A DNA stretch of 64,000 bases from Rheinheimera texasensis DSM 17496. GTDB lineage: Bacteria; Pseudomonadota; Gammaproteobacteria; Enterobacterales; Alteromonadaceae. The notes beneath the pieces are model-generated. The model saw nothing but the letters and a program-made list of their open reading frames with translations. It was not told where the DNA came from and did not search any database. The DNA is taken from NCBI RefSeq assembly GCF_000711985.1, contig NZ_KL544005.1, forward strand, positions 695,970-759,969, read 5' to 3'. A program made the translations under genes and the position numbers. The first letter of the stretch is position 1. Every line of letters starts with the position of its first letter. Below, piece by piece: positions 23,950 through 31,751 of the stretch.

Positions 23950-25930
23950 GCATTGTTTCTGGCGGCAGTTGTAAATCCGGTTTGAGCTTCAGCACGGACT
24001 GATACAAATCAGGCCGGTACAACTGCAAGCGCTTCAGCCTTGCCAGATGTGAGGGTTCAGGGTCAGTCAGCTGCGACAGAATGAGCGGTAAGGCCGGATG
24101 TAAATAGCGTTGCAGATAACTGTGTTCCAGCGCCAGATCCAGCGCATCCGGGCCCATGGCCTGGGCAAATGGTGATAAGCCCTCATTTAGCAATAACAGC
24201 ACAGTTTCCGGCGATGTCTGAAAGGCCCAGTGAAAGAAGTTGCGACCATAGAGATCCTCGATGCCGAGGTCAAAACCAGCTTCCAGTAGTACCTTCAAAT
24301 CTTGTTCAGGCTTAAAACCATATCCTGGATACAGATACGCGGGTGCTTTTGGGGCAAAGCGCTGTTCAAACGCCGGCACCAATTCCGGTTTCGTCATCAC
24401 TTCCATCAACAACCATGCTGTGGTGCCACTGTCGAGTTCAGTTTTTTGCAAAAACGCCATCAGCTCGACCGGGTCATGTAACAAATCTGTCAACTGGTCT
24501 CTGAGTGCCTCGTCGACATCCAGTTGCCGCGCCCCGCCCATTTGCCAGTGCCACGCCAGCCAAGCCGGGTCGCGCTGATGTAACGGCGCTAACGTCAGCT
24601 CGTCCAGCGGTTTACCATCACGCCATAAAAAGATTTGGTCCTGAATGGCATCTCGGCTTAACAAAGCTTCCTGTGTCAGTAACTGATTTTGCTGCGCCAG
24701 ACATTGTTGCCTCGCCTGTTTGCCTTGCGCTTTTCGCTGAATGTGTTTCGCAACCCAGTCTGCCAGCGCAGTGCCTGCAGGCACCGGCTGAGGCTTTAGT
24801 TCGACCCGGCGGAACATCGTTGCAGGCGGGCCGGCGGGCAACAGCGCCAGAATGTCTTCCGCACGAAACCGACCGGCATTCAAAAAGTTGTTGCCAAAGA
24901 ACCAGCTACCGTCTGCGGTTTGATAACCATGCGCCCAATAACCTTCGTTCAGTAAATAGGTAACTGTGTCGCGCTGTGCTTGTTTAAATTGCTGTAGCAG
25001 ATCAAGATTCTTCTCAGCATCTAAGTGGCGGGGCGGCTCAGTAAATAACGCGAAATCGAGCCCGGTCACCACTCCTTCTAAGCGAGTTGGCACTACATCT
25101 TGCTGCTTCAGCGCCTTTAACACTGCCGGCTGCCACAGCATGGCGGCAATATCCGCCAGGTTCCAGACCGGGGTTCTGCTCTGATAATGATGATAACCAA
25201 CAGGAAACTTCGCCAAATCACGGCCTTGCGCCACCAGTTGCAGCAGATGGGTTTCAGGCAAACGTAAATGCATCGCCACGGCAATCTCTAATGGTGAAAA
25301 GCTTTTGCCGGTGATGAGTTGTTGAAATTCAGGTGCCGGAATTTTGTGACTGAGCTGCAAAAACAGCAGCGAGGGTGAAATCAGTGTGCTGCCATTTAAT
25401 GTACCGAGCCCAACCGGTACAAATACCTGAAAATCATCAGCCGCAACCAGCGAGCGGGCAAAATCGGCCGGGTTGTCGCTCAGTTCTTGCTTGATTCGTT
25501 CAGCCAATGCGTCCAGTACGCTCGGTTTGCGGATATCTAAAGCCGTCGCGCCGATGATATGCATCGCCTCTGCGATACTCTCTGCGTACTGCATGTACCA
25601 AATTGCTGCTGTCACATCGTATTGCAGCAACTCCGCGGGTGTTTTACCGGCTTGCAGCAAAGGCAGCAGGTGTTCAGCAAGGCTTTTCTCGCTGTCGACA
25701 ACATGCGACCCGGTGTCCGGACAAATGGCGTATGGGCTTAATTGCGTCGTATTGAGTGCAGGCTCTGTCGCTGCCGGGCTCTCCTCACCGACCTGTTTTG
25801 CTGCAGGTGCGTTCGCTGCCGGTGCAGGGCCTGCAGCAGAACTGACAACCACCGACTGAGACAAAAACCAGCCCAATCCAGCCAGCACCGCGACTATCAA
25901 GGCGGTAAATATCTTTTTCATCTGTGACAT
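23918..25930 (-). CDS. Membrane-anchored ankyrin-like hypothetical protein
   Basis: A 670-residue protein with an N-terminal signal anchor (residues ~5-25) and an Ala/Pro-rich linker to ~50, so the bulk is probably periplasmic. The long helical body ends in ankyrin-like repeats (DLKVLLEAGFDLGIEDLYGRN, then TVLLLLNEGLSPFAQAMG). A conserved-looking YICPD-type cysteine motif (AICPDTGSH) sits near residue 73. No enzyme motif seen. The start could be 25930 or the ATG three codons later. It convergently overlaps the small TPR gene by 32 bases. Function unknown. Confidence 0.75.
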   Translation of the reverse strand: MSQMKKIFTALIVAVLAGLGWFLSQSVVVSSAAGPAPAANAPAAKQVGEESPAATEPALNTTQLSPYAICPDTGSHVVDSEKSLAEHLLPLLQAGKTPAELLQYDVTAAIWYMQYAESIAEAMHIIGATALDIRKPSVLDALAERIKQELSDNPADFARSLVAADDFQVFVPVGLGTLNGSTLISPSLLFLQLSHKIPAPEFQQLITGKSFSPLEIAVAMHLRLPETHLLQLVAQGRDLAKFPVGYHHYQSRTPVWNLADIAAMLWQPAVLKALKQQDVVPTRLEGVVTGLDFALFTEPPRHLDAEKNLDLLQQFKQAQRDTVTYLLNEGYWAHGYQTADGSWFFGNNFLNAGRFRAEDILALLPAGPPATMFRRVELKPQPVPAGTALADWVAKHIQRKAQGKQARQQCLAQQNQLLTQEALLSRDAIQDQIFLWRDGKPLDELTLAPLHQRDPAWLAWHWQMGGARQLDVDEALRDQLTDLLHDPVELMAFLQKTELDSGTTAWLLMEVMTKPELVPAFEQRFAPKAPAYLYPGYGFKPEQDLKVLLEAGFDLGIEDLYGRNFFHWAFQTSPETVLLLLNEGLSPFAQAMGPDALDLALEHSYLQRYLHPALPLILSQLTDPEPSHLARLKRLQLYRPDLYQSVLKLKPDLQLPPETMPNELLSPPQL

Positions 25931-25992
25931 CTACTTTGTTTTATCCGGGAAAGGCCGTAATGTTTGCATAACTCCAGCTGCGAGTCGGCGCA

Positions 25993-26691
25993 TTACTTCT
26001 GCTTAAAATCATCGTCATTTTTGTATTTGAAAAAGACAAAAGCATTTGAACTGTCATTTGGCACCATGTGCTGGCCCCCACCCCAGGCACTCATGCCCAG
26101 TGTCGGCCAAATGTTATGTCTCGGATTGTCGAAATACCGGTCATAGGCTTCAAGTGACATGGCCTGACCTTCGATCCGGCACATAGTTGCACGACATTCA
26201 ACCCGAACGGCGGCAAATTCCTGCGGCCGCTGATCAAAAAATTGCTGGATCACCTGCTGGGCTTTCTCGGCCCAATCACTGGTCATTTCACCGCTTTCAA
26301 AGCTTTCGACTGCGCTGGCATAAAACTCATTGCCCTGAAAAGCTGCATATTTTCCGGCATAAGCAGCCGGATAACGCAGATGCATATTGCTGCGATCAAC
26401 ACGTTCTTGTCTTTCCCGACGCTGTTCGGCCAGTTCGTCCAGCTGTGCCGGGGTGAATTCAATGACTTCGTGATTGACAGTTGTAGCAACTGTAGGCTCA
26501 GGGACTGCGGACAAGGTGGTTGCTGGTGTGGCTTTGCCGCCTGCCACGTCAGGCTGAATAGCTGGTTGATTCGCAGCAGGTGAGGCAGTTTCTGTCATGA
26601 CCACCGGAGCAGGCGCCCACCAGGCTGACAAGGTCAACACGGCAGCAGCCCCAACCACCACCCCGGCAATAAAAACCACTGGCTTTTGCAT
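25993..26691 (-). CDS. Single-pass membrane protein with C-terminal CRATMCRIEG motif
   Basis: A 232-residue protein: TM anchor at residues ~5-27, a Pro/Ala/Thr-rich linker to ~75, a charged coiled segment (LDELAEQRRERQERVDRS), and a C-terminal periplasmic domain containing VECRATMCRIEG. A Cys-x4-Cys motif of this kind is seen in several uncharacterised periplasmic proteins and probably forms a disulfide. GGGAG lies 6 bases before the ATG. It lies 62 bases after the ankyrin-like gene on the same strand and may be related to it functionally. No family name can be given. Confidence 0.7.
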   Translation of the reverse strand: MQKPVVFIAGVVVGAAAVLTLSAWWAPAPVVMTETASPAANQPAIQPDVAGGKATPATTLSAVPEPTVATTVNHEVIEFTPAQLDELAEQRRERQERVDRSNMHLRYPAAYAGKYAAFQGNEFYASAVESFESGEMTSDWAEKAQQVIQQFFDQRPQEFAAVRVECRATMCRIEGQAMSLEAYDRYFDNPRHNIWPTLGMSAWGGGQHMVPNDSSNAFVFFKYKNDDDFKQK

Positions 26692-26767
26692 CTGAACTCC
26701 CTGATTTATCTGTTGTTATTCCACTGAAACAACAGGTTAACGGCAGAGTAACTTCAAGTGCAAGCCG

Positions 26768-27223
26768 TTATAGCACCCAATGATGGCTATAAACCCGGCC
26801 TTGCCAGTCTTCGATAATGAGCCACAGTTTGTCGCCGGCTTTGAGTTGCTGCGGCGTGCGCGCATGCACGTGCAGGCCATGTTTGTTGCCGTGCAGCAGG
26901 CTGCTATGGTCACGGCTTAAGCTTTTGAGGTCCGGTTCCTGCTCGCTGACCAACAAAAAGCCCTGACGAATTTTTTCAACGCAACCGGCACACCACTGCA
27001 GGTAATAATCTTTTACCCATTCGCCATGATGGGCATAAGGGCCGTCTTCACTGAGCGGCATCGCTGTGACTTCGTATGGCCCAAGCTGGGCTTTGGGCAA
27101 CGCCGGCGGGAACTGCACATTCAGCGACTGATACAAAAACCAGAATGGCAGAATCAGCACCAGGCCATTGAGTTTAAATTTGTGTCGCCCCCAAAACTGC
27201 TTCAGTGCATTTGGCTGTGTCAT
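26768..27223 (-). CDS. Small membrane protein co-transcribed with PepSY protein
   Basis: A 151-residue protein starting at the ATG that overlaps the PepSY stop by 4 bases (ATGA), with AGGAG 7 bases upstream. One TM helix (residues ~18-35, LNGLVLILPFWFLYQSL) anchors a periplasmic domain with a WCAGC motif (CxxC) and a histidine-rich stretch (HGNKHGLHVHA). This looks metal- or redox-related. Such small partners recur beside PepSY_TM iron genes, and its exact role is unknown. An in-frame extension to 27406 lies wholly within the PepSY gene and is rejected. Confidence 0.75.
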   Translation of the reverse strand: MTQPNALKQFWGRHKFKLNGLVLILPFWFLYQSLNVQFPPALPKAQLGPYEVTAMPLSEDGPYAHHGEWVKDYYLQWCAGCVEKIRQGFLLVSEQEPDLKSLSRDHSSLLHGNKHGLHVHARTPQQLKAGDKLWLIIEDWQGRVYSHHWVL

Positions 27224-28431
27224 TGCTTGGCTCCTGCGGTGTTGTCGGTTGCGCCAGATAAAGTCTGAATTGGCAGTGCGGCTGTCATCGCCTGTTCCAC
27301 CCGCGCCTGTGCTTCCCGGCCAGCTGCGCCGCGAATGGTCCTGCTGCCCCAAATCATAAAACCGGTGATAGCCATACCACTGACCAACAAGCCAAACACG
27401 AACCAAATGACCTTGGTCCAGAGCCCGCCAATGGTGCCGTAATGCAGCGGGTCAGCGACTGACATCACCGTTTCAAGCCCGCCCATTTGCGCCGGCACCC
27501 GGCTGTCGGCTACTTCGCCGGTCCAGGGGTTAATCCAGACGTTATAGGAATACTGATCAAACCACACTGAATCGCCATACCCCGAAATGCGGTAATAATC
27601 GCGCGGATGTTCCGGCATCATGACAAAAGCTGGTTGTAATTCAGGCAGGAATTGCTGCGCCCGCGCGACCGCCTGTGCCAGCGGGATCATGTCCGGCACT
27701 TTGCCGTCTGCGGCCGGCGCCGGCACATAGAGGCTGCTGAGCTGTTCCGCTTCATAATAAAACTCGACATCGTTATGCCACAGCACCGCCTGGATCAAAT
27801 ACCACAAACCGGTCAGTGACATCAGCAGTAAGAACCACAGCGACCAGACGCCCGCTAACCGGTGCAGGTCCGCCAGCACAGTCTTTTTGCCCTGATGCAG
27901 CCGCAGTTTTGGTGCGGTAAAAGACTGCCAGAAACGTTTATAGATAATCAGGCCGGTGATTAAAGCGCCCAACATCAGCAGCGACATGGCGCTGACCAGG
28001 TAATAACCGACGCTGTAACTGTGCTGCCAGGGAAACAATAACCAGCCGTGCAAGCTGCGCATAAAACTGATGAAGTTAATGCCCGGATTAATCTCCTGCA
28101 CCACGCCGGTGTAGGGGTTCACATAAGCAATAGCCGCCGGCATGGTTTCAGTGGTGAACAGGACTGCGGTGACCAGATAAGGCTCCAGCACCATCACGGA
28201 GGTAACAGCTGCAGTCGGTTCGGCCTGCTGCACAGCAGCGACTAACTCGGCCAGTGGTTTTGCCGGCAGGTTCTGCGGGTTATAAGCCCGGGCATTTTCG
28301 TTAAACAGCCAGGTCAGCTCATGGCTTAATACCGCAATAGTGCCGGTCAGGCAGACCGCAGTAAAAATCAGCCAGACTGGTAAAGAGCACCAGCCATGCA
28401 ACTGAAACCAAAATTTTTGCGAGATTTTCAT
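27220..28431 (-). CDS. PepSY-TM iron-regulated membrane protein
   Basis: A 403-residue inner-membrane protein of the PepSY_associated_TM (PiuB-like) family, often linked to siderophore iron reduction or release. Visible: TM1 (WLIFTAVCLTGTIAVLS) near residue 20, a periplasmic PepSY-like domain, TM helices near 150-170 and 200-220, a second periplasmic domain, and a last TM at ~350 (GLLVSGMAITGFMIW). Conserved histidines flank the membrane segments (SLHGWLL, DLHRLAG, DPLHYG). AGGGG lies 5 bases before the ATG. It is divergent from the TonB receptor across a region with two Fur-like boxes. Confidence 0.88.
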   Translation of the reverse strand: MKISQKFWFQLHGWCSLPVWLIFTAVCLTGTIAVLSHELTWLFNENARAYNPQNLPAKPLAELVAAVQQAEPTAAVTSVMVLEPYLVTAVLFTTETMPAAIAYVNPYTGVVQEINPGINFISFMRSLHGWLLFPWQHSYSVGYYLVSAMSLLMLGALITGLIIYKRFWQSFTAPKLRLHQGKKTVLADLHRLAGVWSLWFLLLMSLTGLWYLIQAVLWHNDVEFYYEAEQLSSLYVPAPAADGKVPDMIPLAQAVARAQQFLPELQPAFVMMPEHPRDYYRISGYGDSVWFDQYSYNVWINPWTGEVADSRVPAQMGGLETVMSVADPLHYGTIGGLWTKVIWFVFGLLVSGMAITGFMIWGSRTIRGAAGREAQARVEQAMTAALPIQTLSGATDNTAGAKQ

Positions 28432-28549
28432 CGACCCCTACCTGCAGCTTATCTGTGGTGCGTCAGCTTCACGGCTGCAACTTTAAACAAGACAACAACC
28501 GCGAAAAAACTGCAATGTACCTGATATTTTAATGCACCTCAAACAGATC

Positions 28550-28564
28550 TGAGAACTATTCGCG
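28550..28564. promoter_or_regulatory. Fur-box-like site, PepSY side
   Basis: TGAGAACTATTCGCG resembles the core of the 23271 site (AACTATTCGC shared). It lies about 120 bases before the PepSY start on the minus strand. Confidence 0.45.
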
Positions 28565-28659
28565 TTAAGATTTGCAAATAGGCCAACTTAATAACTATTA
28601 AAAACAACAACTTAACTACATGTCAAAAAATAAACAGTCGAATTTAGCAAAATCTCATG

Positions 28660-28678
28660 TGATAATAATTCTTATTTG
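28660..28678 (+). promoter_or_regulatory. Fur box before TonB siderophore receptor
   Basis: TGATAATAATTCTTATTTG contains TGATAAT-A-ATT, close to the Fur consensus, 24 bases before the receptor start codon. It is placed to block transcription when iron is sufficient. Confidence 0.7.
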
Positions 28679-28701
28679 CGTAGTTAACATAGGTCTTCCA
28701 C

Positions 28702-30879
28702 ATGTCAAAGTCTGCTGATATCAAGTCTCAACACACCGCCGTGATCACATCTCCTTCAGTTCTGACGCTGGCCATTGCTGCAGCATTGTTTAGCCAGTCC
28801 GCATTCGCGGCTGACGACAGCAGTGTCGAACGGATTGAAGTCACCGGCAGCCGGACTCAGGGTTATCTGGTGAATCAGAACAGCAGTGCCACTAAACTTG
28901 ATCTGGCACTGAAAGACACGCCGCAGGCCATCAGCATTTTGTCAGCCGAACAACTGCAGGATTTTGGCCTGACCAACATCAACCTTGCGCTGGATCAGGC
29001 CACCGGCGTCAATGTGGAACGCATTGAAACCGACCGCACCTATTACAACGCCCGCGGTTTTGATATCACCAACTTCCAGGTTGATGGCCTGGGACTGCCG
29101 TTCACTGGCGGCGGTATTGAAGGTGATTTAGACACTGCACTTTATCAGCGCATCGAAATTATCCGCGGCGCCAACGGTTTAATGTCCGGCGTTGGTAATC
29201 CCTCTGCCACGGTCAATATGGTTCGCAAACGTCCTGGCGCGGATTTCGCCGCCAACGTCAAGGCGAGCTACGGTTCCTGGGCCAATACCCGTCTCGAGGG
29301 CGATGTCCAGGGCGCGTTAACTGAAGGCCTGAATGCCCGCGCTGTCTTGGTAAAAGAAGACAAAGATTCATACCTTGACCGCTACAACCACGACAAAACC
29401 GTCGGCTATGTGGTGGCGAGCGCAGCACTTGGCGACAACACCCAACTGACTTTTGGCCACAGCACACAGGACAGTCAGGGCAACGGCGGGATGTGGGGTG
29501 CTTTGACGCTGCATTATGGCGACGGCAGCCGTATTGACTATGACCGCTCGGCCAGTACATCCGCCAACTGGTCCTATTGGCAGGTCAAAGACAACCGCTC
29601 ATTTGTCGAACTGGCGCATCAGATCAATGCCGACTGGAAGCTCGTCACTTCATACCAGCTGATGAAAGTCGAAGAAGCCGGTGACTTGTTTTATGTTTAT
29701 GTCAGCGCACCAAACGGCATTGACCCAAAAACCGGCTTAGGCAGCACTGGTTATGGCAGTTTCTATGGCAAAGACGAAAACACTCAGTTTGGCGACTTGT
29801 ATTTGCAAGGCAAATTCAGCCTCGGTGGCCGTCAGCACGAATTAGTTACTGGCCTTAATATCGCCGACCGCGAATACACTGATATCTCTTTGTATGATTT
29901 CAGCACAGGCCTGGGTTTCCCGGCGATGCCGGCACTGACCAGCTGGGATGGCAATACGCCACTACCAAGCTTTAAAGACGGCCAGAACGGCAGCGCCGTC
30001 GACGCCGACCAAAAAGCGCTGTACAGCGTAGTGCGCTGGGATTTAGCCGACAGCCTGAAACTCATAACCGGCGCGCGCTGGATTGACGCCGAAGTGGCTG
30101 GTACTGCTTATAGTGTCGACCAGACCATGGCCGATGACGGCGTGGTGCCTTATATCGGCGCCGTGTATGAACTGACGCCGCAGGTTAGCCTGTACGCCAG
30201 CCACACGGCCATTTTCCAGCCACAAAAAGAACGCGACGAAAATCGTCAGTTATTGCCGGCTGTCGATGGCAAAGCGCTGGAGCTTGGCGTCAAAGCCAAC
30301 CTATTTGATGACAAAGCACTGCTGTCATTCGCCGCTTTTGATATCGAACAGCAAAATCTGGCGGTATTCGATAAAACCGTGTCAGATCCGGTGCAAGGCT
30401 TGTATCAGGTGTACCGCACTGCCGATGGCATTAACAGCAAAGGCTTTGAGCTGGAACTGGCCGGTAGCCTGACCGAACAGCTGCAGTTAAGTGGCTCTTT
30501 GACCAGCATCGACATCGATGGAGACGATTTAGTCAAAGGCTATACACCTGAGCGTGTCGCAAAATTTGCTGCCGTGTATCAGCTGCCGCAACTACCGGGT
30601 GCCCGTGTTGGCCTGAATTATCGCTGGCAATCGGAGATTTCACGCAAACAAGGCACAGTGGCCGCCGTGTATGCCAATGCCGGTCAGGATATTGTCACCA
30701 CGCAAAAAGCCTACGGCTTGCTTGGCCTGATGGCCAGTTATGACATCAACGGCCAATGGCAAATTCAGGCCAATGCCAATAACGTGACTGACAAAACCTA
30801 TCTGAACAGCCTGTATTGGGCGCAGGCCTATTACGGTGCTCCGGCCAATTACAGCTTAAGCGTCAGTTATCAGTTCTGA
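28702..30879 (+). CDS. TonB-dependent siderophore receptor (FhuE/FpvA-like)
   Basis: A 725-residue outer-membrane receptor: signal peptide (cleaved after SAFA, residue ~36); TonB box-like VERIEVTG; plug domain with KDTPQAISILS, NARGFDITNFQVDG and EIIRGANGLMSGVGNPSATVNM (given in pieces); and a 22-strand barrel ending in the typical YSLSVSYQF with terminal Phe. Plug motifs are those of hydroxamate-type siderophore receptors. Expression is probably Fur-controlled through the adjacent box. It is divergent from the PepSY operon, so uptake and intracellular handling are probably co-regulated. The exact siderophore is not readable. Confidence 0.93.
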   Translation: MSKSADIKSQHTAVITSPSVLTLAIAAALFSQSAFAADDSSVERIEVTGSRTQGYLVNQNSSATKLDLALKDTPQAISILSAEQLQDFGLTNINLALDQATGVNVERIETDRTYYNARGFDITNFQVDGLGLPFTGGGIEGDLDTALYQRIEIIRGANGLMSGVGNPSATVNMVRKRPGADFAANVKASYGSWANTRLEGDVQGALTEGLNARAVLVKEDKDSYLDRYNHDKTVGYVVASAALGDNTQLTFGHSTQDSQGNGGMWGALTLHYGDGSRIDYDRSASTSANWSYWQVKDNRSFVELAHQINADWKLVTSYQLMKVEEAGDLFYVYVSAPNGIDPKTGLGSTGYGSFYGKDENTQFGDLYLQGKFSLGGRQHELVTGLNIADREYTDISLYDFSTGLGFPAMPALTSWDGNTPLPSFKDGQNGSAVDADQKALYSVVRWDLADSLKLITGARWIDAEVAGTAYSVDQTMADDGVVPYIGAVYELTPQVSLYASHTAIFQPQKERDENRQLLPAVDGKALELGVKANLFDDKALLSFAAFDIEQQNLAVFDKTVSDPVQGLYQVYRTADGINSKGFELELAGSLTEQLQLSGSLTSIDIDGDDLVKGYTPERVAKFAAVYQLPQLPGARVGLNYRWQSEISRKQGTVAAVYANAGQDIVTTQKAYGLLGLMASYDINGQWQIQANANNVTDKTYLNSLYWAQAYYGAPANYSLSVSYQF

Positions 30880-30921
30880 TTTGACTTACGCCGGGTGCTG
30901 AAAGAAAAGCCCCGGCAGCAC

Positions 30922-30954
30922 GGTCTCTGTGAGGACAACCCCCTCACCGAGACC
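30922..30954 (+). promoter_or_regulatory. Strong hairpin overlapping DoxX translation start region
   Basis: GGTCTCTGTGAGG pairs with CCTCACCGAGACC (one mismatch) around a 7-base loop and ends 5 bases before the DoxX ATG. The only Shine-Dalgarno-like GAGGA sits in the 5' arm. It could limit readthrough from the receptor or control DoxX translation. Confidence 0.5.
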
Positions 30955-30959
30955 TGCTT

Positions 30960-31562
30960 ATGTTTACCTGGTATTCCCGCTTACTGGCTGGCCTGCGCCA
31001 TACCGAAGGCTTGCCGTTATTGTTGTTACGTCTCTATTTAACCCCGGTGCTGTTGCAGGCCGGCTGGAACAAATACCTGCATTTTGAAGACACTGTAGCC
31101 TGGTTTGGTGACATGGAATATGGCCTGGGCCTGCCGCTGCCGACATTACTGGCTGGTTTAGCGATTGGCGCCGAGATAGGCGGTAGCCTGTTGTTATTAT
31201 TCGGTTTATTGACCCGCCTCGCGGCCTTTTTGCTGGCAGTGACCATGTTGGTTGCGATGCTGACTGTGCACGCCAAAAACGGCTGGCTGGCGATAAGCGA
31301 TGCGTCGAGCTGGCTGGCTGATGGCACCCTGTTCCATTCAGAACGTGTTCTGGCCGCGCCGGAGAAACTGCAACGCGCGCGTGAGTTACTGCAGGAACAC
31401 GGCAACTACGACTGGCTGACTGAAAGTGGCAATCTGGTGGTACTGAATAACGGTATCGAGTTCGCCGCTACTTATTTTGTCATGTTGCTGTGTCTGCTGT
31501 GGTTTGGCGGCGGCCGGTATTTGAGTGTGGATTATTATTTGGCGCGGGGTAAGTTGGCTTGA
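30960..31562 (+). CDS. DoxX-family membrane protein
   Basis: A 200-residue integral membrane protein with DoxX-type helices (LLLLRLYLTPVLLQAGWNKY; TLLAGLAIGAEIGGSLLLLF; RLAAFLLAVTMLVAMLTVHA). An insert of ~60 polar residues (LADGTLFHSERVLAAPEKLQ...) precedes the last helix (AATYFVMLLCLLWFGGG). DoxX proteins take part in thiol/redox or quinone-linked membrane processes; the specific role here is unknown. It lies 80 bases after the siderophore receptor on the same strand, so iron regulation is plausible. There is no ordinary ribosome binding site; a strong hairpin lies in its place. Confidence 0.85.
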   Translation: MFTWYSRLLAGLRHTEGLPLLLLRLYLTPVLLQAGWNKYLHFEDTVAWFGDMEYGLGLPLPTLLAGLAIGAEIGGSLLLLFGLLTRLAAFLLAVTMLVAMLTVHAKNGWLAISDASSWLADGTLFHSERVLAAPEKLQRARELLQEHGNYDWLTESGNLVVLNNGIEFAATYFVMLLCLLWFGGGRYLSVDYYLARGKLA

Positions 31563-31581
31563 TGGCTTAAGCCATCAAGCC
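31556..31581. repeat. Perfect 26-bp palindrome at DoxX stop
   Basis: GGCTTGATGGCTT is followed directly by its reverse complement, with the DoxX TGA inside. No T-run follows. It may act as an mRNA 3' end stabiliser or a protein site. Confidence 0.6.
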
Positions 31582-31602
31582 AGATCTGCCAGGGAGGCCA
31601 CG

Positions 31603-31689
31603 ATGAAAATCATCAATTCACAATTAGAGTCGGCCGTTACCGCAGGTGCAGCCACTGGTGGCTCCGCTTCGTTAAAATCATTGATTTGA
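31603..31689 (+). CDS. 28-residue microprotein downstream of DoxX
   Basis: A very short gene (MKIINSQLESAVTAGAATGG..., ending SLKSLI) with a strong GGGAGG 5 bases before the ATG, 40 bases after DoxX and directly after a 26-bp palindrome. The double-glycine in the middle and the Ser/Lys-rich tail recall a processed peptide leader, but no known family was recognised. Without conservation data this may be chance. Confidence 0.35.
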   Translation: MKIINSQLESAVTAGAATGGSASLKSLI

Positions 31690-31751
31690 AATCTGTCGTG
31701 GCTGGTACGGTGGCGCAATGCTTGCCGTACGACCAGGGTTATCCGGCGGAA

